In this document: positions 1-8,626 of the stretch, one piece after another
Numbering within the stretch: position 1 is the first letter of the stretch
Layout: the number at the start of each line of letters is the position of its first letter
Origin: Xenorhabdus beddingii
GTDB lineage: Bacteria > Pseudomonadota > Gammaproteobacteria > Enterobacterales > Enterobacteriaceae
Reading direction: 5' to 3'
Length of the DNA: 64,000 nt
Assembly: GCF_002127545.1 (NCBI RefSeq)
Contig: NZ_MUBK01000016.1
Span: 1 to 64,000 of the forward strand
Notes under the pieces: model-generated
What the model was told of the DNA's origin: nothing
The model's input: the letters and a program-made list of their open reading frames with translations, nothing else
Databases searched by the model: none
Position numbers and translations under genes: made by a program

Positions 1-50
1 TATCAGGCCATGATTTCGGGTGTGAGAGCCGTGAAATGTATCACAGTTGA

Positions 51-260
51 CTCACGCCTTTTAATATTCCGCCTGTTGCACTTAATATGTTAACTCAGCA
101 TGAATTATATGATATATATGAAAATTTTATTAAAGGGAGCTTAACAAAAAAGCGAACAATTGGGAGGCTATATAGAATATCAATATCTAATATTTCTACA
201 TCCAACGGCATAGGTACAATAATATTTACTAGATCTAATGATCAGTGGTTTACTAATTAA
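51..260 (+). pseudogene. unidentified reading-frame remnant cut by the window edge
   Basis: One frame stays open for 69 codons and ends at TAA 258-260. It has no convincing start codon and is preceded by an in-frame TGA at 48-50, beyond which the same frame is open to the window edge. The composition looks protein-like (ELYDIYENFIKGSLTKKRTI in the middle), so it is probably the decayed 3' part of a gene that enters from the left. I do not recognise the family. It lies just outside the left end of the insertion sequence and belongs to the same degraded accessory region. Confidence 0.25.
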
Positions 261-290
261 GAATTTGAATGAGTTAGTACAAGATGGCTA

Positions 291-1168
291 GGGCGTGTTA
301 ACGTTTTGTGAGTGGAATTTGAACAGCATGATGATCTGGTATCATTGTCTTCGCGAAAAAACGATTACCCCAGTCCATCATGCCAAGAACCATGTTATCA
401 AAATCCTTATGGAATAAGCTAGCTGTATTGATGCAACAACGTGGATGTATTTACCACAAAGAAGAGCACTACCTGACTTTCGAAGGGATCCTTTATCGCA
501 TGAGAACGGGATGTCCATGGCGGGATTTACCTGATGAATTTGGAAATGTAATACCCTCTTTAAGCGTTTTAATGAATGGTCAAAGAAAGGTGTTTTTGAT
601 TTATTATTCAAATTATTATCTGAAAATACGGATACCGAGTGGTTATTTATTGATGGCAGTATTGTCCGTGCGCATCAACATAGCTCAGGCGCAGCGTCAA
701 CGGAAGATGAAGCCATCGGTAAGAGTCGGGGCGGACGTTCGACTAAAATTCATTTAGCCGTAGACAGTTACGGCTTGCCTGTCCATTTTGAGCTGTCAGG
801 CGGTCAAACGCATGATCTTGTCCATGCAGAAAGTTTGGTCGCCCATTCACCGGCATCAGATTTTGTGATTGCAGATAAAGGTTACGATAGCGGTGCGTTC
901 AGAAGTTTTGTTGAAAAACACGGGGCGAAAACGGTTATTCCTTATCGAAAAAATAGCCGAAAATCGGATAAGAAAATTGATAACGGCTTATACCGTTATC
1001 GGCATTTAGTCGAAAATGCGTTCGCCAGAGTGAAACACTTTCGTGCAATAGCAACAAGATACGATAAGTTTGAACGGAATTACGCCAGTATGTTGGCACT
1101 GGCGTTTGTCATTATATGGCTACCGATGTGGATTGAGTAAATGATAAACAATAAACGTCAACACACCC
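291..1168 (+). mobile_element. IS5-family insertion sequence (IS427-like group), 878 bp
   Basis: The ends are imperfect inverted repeats: GGGCGTGTTAACGTTT at 291-306 and, read inward from the other strand at 1168, GGGTGTGTTGACGTTT. The dinucleotide TA flanks both ends (289-290 and 1169-1170), which fits the short TA-type target duplication of this family. The element holds one transposase gene in two frames. Length and layout fit the IS427 group of IS5, whose members are near 880 bp. Because the transposase carries a one-base frame break with no obvious slippery heptamer, the copy is probably inactive unless another copy supplies the enzyme. Confidence 0.85.
380..1140 (+). pseudogene. IS5-family DDE transposase, frameshifted
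   Basis: This would encode a DDE transposase of about 253 residues. The N-terminal part (MPRTMLSKSLWNKL, then CPWRDLP) reads from 380. The correct continuation (NTLFKRFNEWSKKG, then FIDGSIVRAHQH) starts at 550 in the frame one base back. Relatives read FG-x-W-NT at the join, whereas here a TGG-like codon appears reduced to GT, which suggests a single-base deletion near 548-549. The DDE core is visible: D in FIDGSIV, D in VIADKGYDS, and E in the YRHLVENAFARVKHFRAIATRY signature. Programmed frameshifting occurs in some IS5 elements, but no A-rich slippery site is seen at the junction, so I favour decay. The frame ends at TAA 1138-1140, 28 bp before the right end. Confidence 0.8.
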
Positions 1169-1190
1169 TAACTAATTTATTTGTTTTTCT

Positions 1191-2161
1191 TTATTTCCTC
1201 AATGTTTTTTTTCTTATGTAATTATTTATTGGTGATTCCAATTTTTTATGCATGATAATAGATAATAAAACACAAATAGCATAACAGAAAATAGATGTTA
1301 AGAATTGACTGTATATGTTTTTAACACTAAATAATTTTAACAATTTATCTAAAGCTTGTATTATGTATGCGTGAGTCAAATATAATGAGTAGCTAGATGA
1401 ACCAAGCAGCAAAAGCCAATTATTGAATTTAATATTCTTGAATGCCATTAACAATATCAGCATAATAATGAATGAAGATATTCCATAAAAATACCCTCTT
1501 GATGTAGCAAGCTCGTAGTTTAATATGATAGGTGTTATTAGTATCATTATATATATAGTGCAGTGCAATAATCTTCTTGATGTCACTATTTCAAATAACA
1601 TCATTCCCATGATGAACTCAAGTATTATCGAGTCACCATATACTCTATATATAAACCCGTCTAAGTTGTTGCATAAAATGAATGTTGATAAAACAAAAAC
1701 AGATGCTATTAATCCTCTAAGCTTTGAATTTAAATTTAATGCTATAAAAAATAAAAAATAAAAAATAAAAAATAAAAAAACATTTCATAATTTAATGTCC
1801 ATCCAACGAACAATATTGGGAAGTGTCCTATTCCGTTTTTATCAAATGGAATAAAAAGAATAGATTTGAATAGATTGATAAAATCGGGTGTTGTGTTATT
1901 TAATAATTTAGGTGCTATCAATGCTATCATAAAAACACCTAAAGTAAATAGCCAGTAAATAGGAGCAACACGAATAATTCTTTTTATGAAGAAATTTTCT
2001 CCAGAGTTTTTAGTTGATGCCATCATAACGAAGCCACTAATAATGAAAAACACATCGACACCCCAATGCCCTATCTCTATTGTTGGTATATGCACACAAA
2101 CAACAGCCGATGCGGCAATAAATCTCATAATCTCTATTATTTCATACTTTTGTTTATCCAT
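1191..2161 (-). pseudogene. acyltransferase 3 family membrane protein, OFF by a 7-bp repeat (probable phase-variable O-acetyltransferase)
   Basis: The gene starts at 2161 (MDKQKYEIIEIMRFIAA) and shows the Acyltransf_3 hallmarks: the early R-F-x-A-A segment, VHIPTIEIGHWGVDVFF with the conserved H, the ISGFVM motif, and R-x-x-R before a membrane helix. Translation stops at TAG 1742-1744, directly after five TAAAAAA repeats (coding TTTTTTA on this strand). In another frame the protein continues without a break to 1191: IALNLNSKLRGLIASVF, then FIMGMMLFEIV and GSSSYSLYLTHAYI, the usual C-terminal half with the YxxYLTH-type motif. One added unit (six) or two lost units (three) would fuse the halves into about 325 residues, normal for the family. 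Such proteins acetylate or succinylate surface polysaccharide or lipopolysaccharide sugars in the inner membrane. The substrate is unknown here. Confidence 0.75.
1745..1780. repeat. (TAAAAAA)5 tandem heptamer inside the acyltransferase gene
   Basis: Five uninterrupted copies of TAAAAAA (the last with one extra A) lie inside the coding region. The unit length of 7 is not a multiple of 3, so each gain or loss changes the frame. This is the layout of a contingency locus that switches by slipped-strand mispairing. Confidence 0.9.
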
Positions 2162-2502
2162 TTAATAATTCCGTCATTACTATTTATTTTTCTAGGAGAG
2201 TTTGATTTCTAGCGAACATGAACATCTAGTTACGCAAGTTATTACGTGAAACAATTAATCATAACAGTATGTCTATATGGAATATACAACATTCATGAAA
2301 ATTATCCTACCTCTATTAATGTAATCAGCAAACAGGACTAATGCATGGATACTTATATAATGAACTAAATGATTATGAATAGTATGTAAAAGATGAATAA
2401 AAATTCGGAATTGCATATGAAATAAACTATTATTGTTCGATATAGGTACATAGGAGATTAAAAAGCGTTCGTGCGTTAGCCCTGAATTAGCAAACCATTG
2501 CG
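2162..2502. other. AT-rich stretch without a recognisable gene
   Basis: Short open frames exist on both strands, but none has a ribosome binding site or a protein-like composition. It separates the acyltransferase from the integrase remnant. No tRNA 3'-end repeat that could be an attachment site was found here. Confidence 0.5.
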
Positions 2503-2635
2503 TCATAGTGACCGTAGCTTATTTTCCCATTGCTCTATTATTTCACGTTTTTCTTTCAGATAACTATAACGGTCATAGTATCTTGATGATATATCGAGTC
2601 TTTTGTGGTTTTGTACCCGATTTCTCATTTCAGAA
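2503..2635 (-). pseudogene. C-terminal remnant of a P4-type tyrosine integrase
   Basis: The minus-strand frame ending at TGA (2503-2505) reads SSRYYDRYSYLKEKREIIEQ followed by WENKL. This matches the last helix of P4-like phage or island integrases, whose pattern is Y-x-R-x-x-YL-x-x-(K/R)R-x-x-x-x-x-WA-x-x-L. Only about 44 residues remain. The tyrosine near the start of that pattern may be the nucleophile, but the catalytic R-H-R part is missing. Together with the tail genes to the right and the tRNA-Pro gene at 5123-5199, it indicates an old integration event that is now degraded. Confidence 0.65.
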
Positions 2636-2852
2636 CTGAACTGCTCTGCACCGATATCGCATGGCCTGAACAGCCACAGTAAAGGCGGACTATTTTTCTT
2701 TTTTGAAAGTCACTTGTATGGATTTTTATACAAGACGCATTAATTAAAATAATCACAAATATTTATTAATATATTCGGACTGTTTAGCAATGGACGGGAA
2801 ACACATCCTTTGGGATTGATCCCCTTGATATTTTGAACGAGAAGGAAACACG

Positions 2853-3629
2853 ATGTCTGAATTGATTAAATCTGAAAATACATATCATCTGACTGATGAC
2901 AATGCCCGTCAGGTGGGTGCTTTGGGATGGGCGCTGAGGCAGTTGAGAAAAGGTAATAAAGTCCGCCGCAGTGATTGGGATGACGCAGAACAGTTGCGTT
3001 TTGTTCCCCGTAAACCTGACGCAGAGGGGCAGGGCGATTATCTGGCGCATCTGGATAAGCACAATAAACAGGGGAATTGGGCACCGTGGCAGCCGACACA
3101 GGAAGATTTGATGGCCGAAGACTGGGAACAAGTGAAAGAGGCCGTCAAACCAGAACCCGAAACCGGTGATAATACGCTGATGTTTGACTTAACGACGGGT
3201 ATGTTCACGGTACGCGGTATGCAGCAATTTCCTCATTTTTATGGATATACAGATACGATGATGGGGTATCCGACTATCCCAGTGACGTTGGGGACGTTGT
3301 CTATTACGCAAAATACCACCGTAATTGACAAGATAATGAATATTATGTGGGAAGAGCCTAAAGATACCCAATCGACGCTGGCTTTGTATTGGTATGTACA
3401 AGGAGCATCGTCTGTGGTGAGCGAATTATTTAAAAAGGCCCTGCAGATTACGGTGGAAGGAGTCACGTATAACTTGGGTGTCCCTGAAGTCAGCTCAAGT
3501 AAACCAGATGACTATCGTTTCAAATATGTTTATAACGTGAATTCTGAACTGAGAACAGAAGCTCAAAAATTCAGTGCGCTGTTTAAACAGGTTGATCAAA
3601 CTAAACGTTATTCCTGCTCTTGGAATTAA
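2853..3629 (+). CDS. DUF2829 (Tad2-like) domain protein with unknown C-terminal domain
   Basis: The protein has 258 residues and no signal peptide or membrane segment. Residues about 20-95 look like DUF2829/Tad2: ALRQLRKGNKVRRSDW near the start and WAPWQPTQEDLMAEDWE at the end, matching the family pattern in which an A-L-x-x-L-x-x-G-x-x-V-x-R-x-x-W start is followed by a D-x-x-A-x-DW end. Phage Tad2 binds the signalling nucleotide of Thoeris defence (established for characterised members); whether this protein does is inference. Residues about 105-258 form a second region, rich in aromatic residues and beta-like, that I do not recognise. The start ATG has a good site (GAGAAGGAAA about 7 bases upstream). 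It lies alone in a prophage remnant, so it could also be a tail-associated protein. Confidence 0.65.
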   Translation: MSELIKSENTYHLTDDNARQVGALGWALRQLRKGNKVRRSDWDDAEQLRFVPRKPDAEGQGDYLAHLDKHNKQGNWAPWQPTQEDLMAEDWEQVKEAVKPEPETGDNTLMFDLTTGMFTVRGMQQFPHFYGYTDTMMGYPTIPVTLGTLSITQNTTVIDKIMNIMWEEPKDTQSTLALYWYVQGASSVVSELFKKALQITVEGVTYNLGVPEVSSSKPDDYRFKYVYNVNSELRTEAQKFSALFKQVDQTKRYSCSWN

Positions 3630-3713
3630 CGGCACTCTACCTTAAACTCTACCTTAAGGTTGCGCTCAGGCGCAGCCTCTTCACTGCATCGAACAAGGTG
3701 ATTACGCCACGTC

Positions 3714-3818
3714 TTAACAGCTAATAATATTGCTTCCTAATTCATCCGCAGGGATCTCTCTTATCTGTTTGGTGTTCTTCCCTTTGTGCCAGCCCCACAC
3801 AACCGTAATCCTCTGCAT
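3714..3818 (-). other. short reading frame in phage-remnant DNA, function unknown
   Basis: A 34-codon frame (ATG at 3818, TAA at 3714-3716) reads MQRITVVWGWHKGKNTKQIR and then EIPADELG. The composition is protein-like, but no clear ribosome binding site is seen and I do not recognise it. It may be a fragment of a phage or host gene that was brought here by deletion. Confidence 0.2.
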
Positions 3819-3860
3819 TTTATTGTAAAGTCGACCACTATAACGGCATCACCTTAACCG

Positions 3861-3995
3861 GAGTTTTTCCTGGATGAGCAGAGCTGTCACACCGATGATG
3901 AACCCGCAGGCACGCGCTTAGACGCCCGTATCCAGATGCCGGAAGATTCGGTGTGGAATGTGAGGCAGGGGGAGACTGGTGAGTTGGGGTCGTGA
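3861..3995 (+). pseudogene. C-terminal fragment of a probable phage structural gene
   Basis: The frame is open for 44 codons up to TGA 3993-3995 and has no start. It contains DARIQMPEDSVWNVRQGE, a charged, beta-like tail typical of virion proteins. The family is not certain. It lies between the DUF2829 gene and the converging tail-collar gene, so it fits a deleted tail module. Confidence 0.3.
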
Positions 3996-4041
3996 TAAAT
4001 ATAAACCCGCAAAAGTTGCGGGTTAAATGGTCAACTCAGAT

Positions 4042-4527
4042 TTAAGCGGCTCTGACTATGTAATTGAATGCAATATTGCGGGGGCGGGTTTCGTCACCGC
4101 TTGTATTGTTAGCAATCGAGGCCTTAGTCGCAGTTCCTATCACATCTCTACCGATTGGGAATTTTAGGTTATCCAAGTGGCCTTGGTATATGCTTAGGTA
4201 ATCAATACCGTTACCTTCTGCAAGCTGTATTTTTTTTGTATTGTCAGCTTGCCATGATAAAACTTCTCGAGGATCGTCGACTCCACGCTCATCATCCCAT
4301 CCTCGAATAAACTCGCCTCTCAAATCGGGTAATTTACCGGATGGATAGGCAAGGGCAAGTTTTGGATATTTCTCTGTATCAAATGTTTCACCATTGCATT
4401 TAAGCCAGCCATCTGGTGGGATTTCTGATGGCCACGGAATAGGAACGCCAACGGGTAACATTGTATAACCAATGTCTTCCCATGATTGCTGTGCTGATAC
4501 TTCAGGCTTTTTATCTTGAATACTCAT
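4042..4527 (-). CDS. phage tail-collar domain protein (short tail-fibre type)
   Basis: The protein has 161 residues. The segment GVPIPWPSEIPPDGWLKCNG and the following KLPDLRGEFIRGWDD form the phage tail-collar fold. P-W-P, P-x-GW-x-x-C-x-G and LPDLRG-x-F-x-RGWD are its hallmarks. The end (ETRPRNIAFNYIVRAA) is the usual C-terminus, with the ETRP-RNIA-x-xYIV pattern. It is much shorter than a normal tail fibre and may be a tail-fibre tip or a fragment that now stands alone. The ribosome binding site is AGGGAATAAG before the ATG. No assembly chaperone gene follows it. It is part of the prophage remnant beside tRNA-Pro. Confidence 0.8.
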   Translation of the reverse strand: MSIQDKKPEVSAQQSWEDIGYTMLPVGVPIPWPSEIPPDGWLKCNGETFDTEKYPKLALAYPSGKLPDLRGEFIRGWDDERGVDDPREVLSWQADNTKKIQLAEGNGIDYLSIYQGHLDNLKFPIGRDVIGTATKASIANNTSGDETRPRNIAFNYIVRAA

Positions 4528-5081
4528 ACTTATTCCCTCATCTAATCAACAATACAGATTGCTAAGTAACATGAAGGCGGTGGGTGACTGCTCCGCCTGT
4601 GAACATCAATAAAATGGGTTCATCAATACTGGAGAGTGCGTCTTGACTACGTTCAGTAGGTGAGTTGCATGTTTTGATGGCAGGATGACATAAAATAACA
4701 AACAGGGAATTAATAATATTTATCTGACGACTGATAAAACTTGGTGCAATAAAAATGAGATCCCTGCCTTTTAACTTACTGACATTTCATCGATCTAATC
4801 AGCAAGCTATTGCATCATCTCACACCGTTTATCCAGGGAAGAAATTATCGAGTGCAGAGGACGATGTTGGGAGTAGTAGGGAAATAAGCGAGGAAGTAAC
4901 TATAAATCCCTCTAATTGGTACCAAACAGAAATCACCGAAAAAAACAGCAAGAAAAAAGGCGCCTCACACATCTTTGGGCAACAACAAAACCCATCCCAA
5001 AGTTAGCGCGCTTTTGTCATTTTTCGTCGGCCATTTTACCAGAATATTACCATCATTTTACCAATGGCAAATCCAAGGCAT
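4528..5081. other. non-coding flank of the prophage remnant with TTACCA repeats
   Basis: No convincing gene is seen. At about 5033-5062 the motif TTACCA occurs three times within 30 bp (ATTTTACCA twice), the kind of short direct repeat that forms integrase arm-binding sites next to a tRNA attachment site. An inverted repeat CTTTGGG / CCCAAAG spans about 4973-5003. Both are pattern observations only. Confidence 0.35.
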
Positions 5082-5112
5082 AAAAAAACCAACCCTAACA
5101 GGTTGGTTTTTC
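5082..5112 (-). terminator. Rho-independent terminator of tRNA-Pro
   Basis: AAAACCAACC and GGTTGGTTTT pair around a 6-base loop and are followed by a T-run on the minus strand. It lies just downstream of the tRNA gene. Confidence 0.8.
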
Positions 5113-5122
5113 TGGGGAAATT

Positions 5123-5199
5123 TGGTCGGCATGATAGGATTTGAACCTACGACCCCCGACACCCCATGACGGTGCGCTACCAAGCTGCGCTACATGCCG
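5123..5199 (-). tRNA. proL: tRNA-Pro (anticodon GGG)
   Basis: This 77-base gene includes an encoded CCA. The acceptor arms are CGGCATG and CATGCCG, the anticodon loop is TGGGGTG with anticodon GGG, and the T-arm contains GGTTCAAATCC, so it reads CCC/CCU codons. It sits beside yejM as proL does in E. coli. Its 3' end faces the prophage remnant, so it is the likely past integration site, although no second copy of the tRNA 3' end is visible in this window. Confidence 0.97.
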
Positions 5200-5274
5200 A
5201 TGACTTTTCCTATAGTACCGTTTTTTATTTTCAAAGCAACCCCCTAATTTAGCGAGTGATTGATTTTTAAACGA

Positions 5275-7014
5275 TTAGTTTGCTAAAAAACGTTTCACTT
5301 CAGTGAGTACCTGTAATAATTGTGCAAGATTTGGTTTGGCATCTTGAATTTCATGACCATTTAAATCATATAGATGATATTCCCCATCTCTGGACAGGTA
5401 GATGGTATTTTTAGCTGTCGTAATAATCAATGAACCATTATCACCAGTAATCAGCCACGGGTTTTCTCTCTGGGCGTTAAAGAGGTCTTCGCCTTGTGAG
5501 TAATCTTCTGGAGAATTACTGACGTGAAGTAAACGTTGCATAAGGGTTGTCATGACATCCTGATGGCTGGTCAGTTTGTCAATAACTTGTGCCGGTGTGC
5601 CCGGCCAGTGAATGATCAGAGGAACGTGAAGCTGTTCGCGGTTGAATTTGTCATCAGTAAACCATTCTGAGGAACGGTTTGGTGTCTCTTTATTCTGCTT
5701 GGCTGTAATCACAACGATGGTTTTATCCAGAATGCCTTTATTTTTCAACACCTCTAAAACGTTGTTGATTTCGGTATCCAGCTCTTTCTTGTTAAATTGA
5801 CCTGATGTATGACTAAAACCATTAATATCCAAAAATGAGAACCATGGTGTGGAGCCGCTGCGTAAATCCAACCATTGACGCCATTGTGTCACGGTTAAGC
5901 TATCGTCTTGTTTGCTGGCATTTGGCAGTGAGTAATCGGTCAATATCGCTTGACGATAAAGTGGGGCTTGGAATCCATCGGAAGAGAAGAGGCCAAATCG
6001 ATATCCTTGATGTGTCAGCGCATCAACAAGTACGGATGATTTTCTGGCACTAAGGATCCCATCCAGATAACCCGATGATATGCCATAGAATAAACCAAAC
6101 AATGCCGTGTCGTCCTGAATCCCTGTACTGAAATGTTGACTGAACTGGATATTGTTTTTCGCAAATTGTTCCAGTGCGGGCATACCATTGGTAATGTCTT
6201 GATTATCCAGCCCATCCACCACAAGCAGCAGTAGATTGTAACCGCGTCCGGTATCCAGATAGGATAATTTATTCAGTGGGTAATTGACGCTCAAGGCCGC
6301 AGGATTCCCTTGCTGGTCAATGCGACGTTGGTATTCTTGCTGATCCAGTAAGCCATGCTTTTCAAGGAACTTACGGGCCGTCATGGGATAAGAAAGCGGT
6401 AAATTTGAGCGTTGCATGGTAATCGGGCGATAGAAATTGGCATCTGCCCAGATATACATGAGATGGGAGGCAACAAAAGCAGTGATGAAGACCGCTGCCA
6501 GTGGTTTACCAAACCGCTGACGATTCAGGCTACGTAACTTTTGCCAGCTCCATGTACCGAAAAGCATCTGTATCAAGAATATGACGGGGATACAGATGAA
6601 CATCAGTTGCCATTCTCTTGCTAATTCGCCTTGCTCTGGGTTGGTGACGAGATCCCAGACTAATGGTGTTAAGTGCAGGTGAAAGCGAACATAGATGGAG
6701 GAATCGAATATCAGTAGCGTCAAGCCAGCCGTCGCCAGTGCGGCTGAAAGAAACCTCAGTAACCGCTGAGACATGACGATAAAGGTCAGCGGGAACAAAA
6801 TAAGTAAATAGATGGCAAAGATAATGAAGCTGAAATGACCGAGCCAACTGACCAGCGCGTAGATGCGACCAAACAGTGAACCCGGCCAGTCAGATGCAAA
6901 TAAATAGCGACTGCCCAGCACAAGACTGAATATGATGTTGAACAGAGCGAACCAGTGTCCCCAACTGATCATCTGAGAAACTTTTTCGCGGTAATGCTGA
7001 CGGCTAGTCACCAT
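5275..7014 (-). CDS. yejM: YejM/PbgA/LapC inner-membrane regulator of lipopolysaccharide synthesis
   Basis: The protein has 579 residues. Five membrane segments fill the first ~190 residues (for example GHFSFIIFAIYLLILFPLTF), followed by a periplasmic domain with a sulfatase/phosphatase-like fold (from about residue 240, LLLLVVDGLDN, to the end). In E. coli, YejM senses outer-leaflet lipopolysaccharide and controls LpxC breakdown through LapB (established for the family). The match along the whole length is close, including the start MVTSRQHYREKVSQM and the PGTPAQ region. The metal-binding residues of true sulfatases are largely absent, as expected. It forms an operon with yejL, 30 bp upstream, and ends about 75 bp from the tRNA-Pro gene. 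Confidence 0.95.
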   Translation of the reverse strand: MVTSRQHYREKVSQMISWGHWFALFNIIFSLVLGSRYLFASDWPGSLFGRIYALVSWLGHFSFIIFAIYLLILFPLTFIVMSQRLLRFLSAALATAGLTLLIFDSSIYVRFHLHLTPLVWDLVTNPEQGELAREWQLMFICIPVIFLIQMLFGTWSWQKLRSLNRQRFGKPLAAVFITAFVASHLMYIWADANFYRPITMQRSNLPLSYPMTARKFLEKHGLLDQQEYQRRIDQQGNPAALSVNYPLNKLSYLDTGRGYNLLLLVVDGLDNQDITNGMPALEQFAKNNIQFSQHFSTGIQDDTALFGLFYGISSGYLDGILSARKSSVLVDALTHQGYRFGLFSSDGFQAPLYRQAILTDYSLPNASKQDDSLTVTQWRQWLDLRSGSTPWFSFLDINGFSHTSGQFNKKELDTEINNVLEVLKNKGILDKTIVVITAKQNKETPNRSSEWFTDDKFNREQLHVPLIIHWPGTPAQVIDKLTSHQDVMTTLMQRLLHVSNSPEDYSQGEDLFNAQRENPWLITGDNGSLIITTAKNTIYLSRDGEYHLYDLNGHEIQDAKPNLAQLLQVLTEVKRFLAN

Positions 7015-7044
7015 ATTTTCTTTACATTAAGGTGTTAATTAAAG

Positions 7045-7272
7045 TTAATGCGCTTTATCTTCATTGATTGAAGACTGTAATGCGCGTGCAAACGAGTCTG
7101 CGATATGTCTGCGTTGTGCAGGGGCAATGCTCGTATTGATTAAATTCGTTACCATGTTGCCCAATACCATCAGGGTGAGGTCAGTTGGTGCATGGCTTTT
7201 CTCGAAAACATTTACTAATTCAGTTAATAAATGTTCAACTTTTTCATCGCTATAGCGAGACGACTGTGGCAT
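7045..7272 (-). CDS. yejL: YejL, conserved small protein (UPF0352)
   Basis: The protein has 75 residues, exactly the family length, and starts [19 protein letters not shown]. The core [20 protein letters not shown] is strongly conserved in enterobacteria. It is a small helical protein whose function is not established. It is the first gene of the yejL-yejM operon and is divergent from yejK. Confidence 0.93.
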   Translation of the reverse strand: MPQSSRYSDEKVEHLLTELVNVFEKSHAPTDLTLMVLGNMVTNLINTSIAPAQRRHIADSFARALQSSINEDKAH

Positions 7273-7551
7273 AAATCAAATATCCTGAATGTACAAAGCC
7301 CCATATCTTACCGTATAGAAGGGCAATTTTCTGCCTTTTTATGACAAATTAATTCTTTACTGCGGGTGTTGCGGTCATTTTCCTGTTTGCTGCATCATTT
7401 TACTCTTTGATATGTTGAACATTAAGAATTAAATTGTGAACACTTTTCCATCATTGGGTTTTTTGGTTGCAGCAGAGAGATAACGATGTTTGAATACGCC
7501 GCTAGCCGCAAGGCACCATAGGTGGGCAAAGCTGCAAAAGGAGTATAAATA

Positions 7552-8559
7552 ATGAGTCTGGACATTACCCAGATCGCGTTACATCGGTTGATTAAGCGTG
7601 ATGAACAAACGTTGGAAGTGATTTTGCGTGATTCTCTGCTGGATACGAATCAAGTGGTTGATGAGATGATGGCTGAATTGCATCGTGTATATAGCGCAAA
7701 AAGCAAAGCCTATGGTTTGTTCAATGAAGAGAGTGAATTGGCGGAGTCTCTCCGGCATCTGCGTAAAGGTAATGAAAATTTTCTCGGATTTAGTCGGGCT
7801 GCAACCGTTCGCCTGAAAGATGAGTTGGCAAAATATCCGTTTGCGGAAGGGGGCACGGTTCTGTTTTGCCAATATCGCTACCTTGCCGTGGAATATTTGC
7901 TGATTGCCGTTCTGAATAGCTGTAACAGCATGTCCGTCAATGATGAGCTGGATGTGAACACGACGCAGTATCTTGATATTCCTCACGCAGATATTGTTGC
8001 CAGAATTGACCTGACTGAATGGGAAACCAATCCTGAGTCCAGTCGTTATCTGACTTTCTTGAAAGGTCGGGTAGGGCGCAAGGTTTCTGACTTTTTTATG
8101 GATTTTCTGGCTGCCAGTGAAGGCATGAATGCGAAAGTACAGAATAAGGGATTATTGCAGGCGGTGGACGATTATTGTGAATCGGCCCAACTGGATAAAA
8201 ATGAACGTCAAGCCTATCGTCAGCAAGTTTATGGTTACTGTAATGAACAGTTACAGGCTGGCGAGGAGATTAAGCTACAAGATTTATCCCAAGAGTTACC
8301 GCCCTTGGGTGAGCAAAATTTTCAGCAGTTCTCGCAAGAACAAGGATATGAGCTGGAAGAAAGTTTTCCGGCTGATCGTGGGACGTTGCGCCAATTGACA
8401 AAATTTGCCGGCAGTGGCGGAGGATTGACCATCAATTTTGATGCCATGTTGATGGGAGAGCGGATTTTTTGGGACCCGGTGACGGATACCTTGACGATTA
8501 AAGGTACACCACCAAATTTACGCGACCAATTGCAACGTCGCGGTAATGGTAATCGCTAA
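7552..8559 (+). CDS. yejK: nucleoid-associated protein YejK (NdpA)
   Basis: The protein has 335 residues and starts [19 protein letters not shown]. It ends with [20 protein letters not shown] and RDQLQRR, the conserved end of the family. YejK/NdpA is found on the nucleoid, and in some proteobacteria it interacts with topoisomerases; its exact role is open. The site AAGGAG lies 7 bases before the ATG. It is transcribed divergently from yejL-yejM, with a shared 279-bp promoter region, and converges on rplY through a shared terminator. Confidence 0.93.
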   Translation: MSLDITQIALHRLIKRDEQTLEVILRDSLLDTNQVVDEMMAELHRVYSAKSKAYGLFNEESELAESLRHLRKGNENFLGFSRAATVRLKDELAKYPFAEGGTVLFCQYRYLAVEYLLIAVLNSCNSMSVNDELDVNTTQYLDIPHADIVARIDLTEWETNPESSRYLTFLKGRVGRKVSDFFMDFLAASEGMNAKVQNKGLLQAVDDYCESAQLDKNERQAYRQQVYGYCNEQLQAGEEIKLQDLSQELPPLGEQNFQQFSQEQGYELEESFPADRGTLRQLTKFAGSGGGLTINFDAMLMGERIFWDPVTDTLTIKGTPPNLRDQLQRRGNGNR

Positions 8560-8563
8560 AAAT

Positions 8564-8591
8564 AAATAACGCCGCAATTGCGGCGTTATTT
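8564..8591. terminator. bidirectional terminator between yejK and rplY
   Basis: ATAACGCCGC and GCGGCGTTAT pair around AATT, with A/T runs on both sides. It can serve the two converging genes. Confidence 0.85.
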
Positions 8592-8626
8592 ACTCGGCGT
8601 CCCGATAAAAGCTCGACTGTGGCTAA

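Noticed and set aside
2273..2506. 77-codon minus-strand frame after the integrase remnant
   Set aside because: His/Ile-rich composition from AT-rich DNA and no ribosome binding site.
4755..5006. 83-codon plus-strand frame near tRNA-Pro
   Set aside because: No ribosome binding site and no protein-like motif; it runs through inverted-repeat sequence.
5033..5122. a second copy of the tRNA-Pro 3' end as an attachment site
   Set aside because: I looked for the last 15-20 bases of the tRNA in the left 5 kb and found no repeat; the other end may lie beyond the window or be lost.
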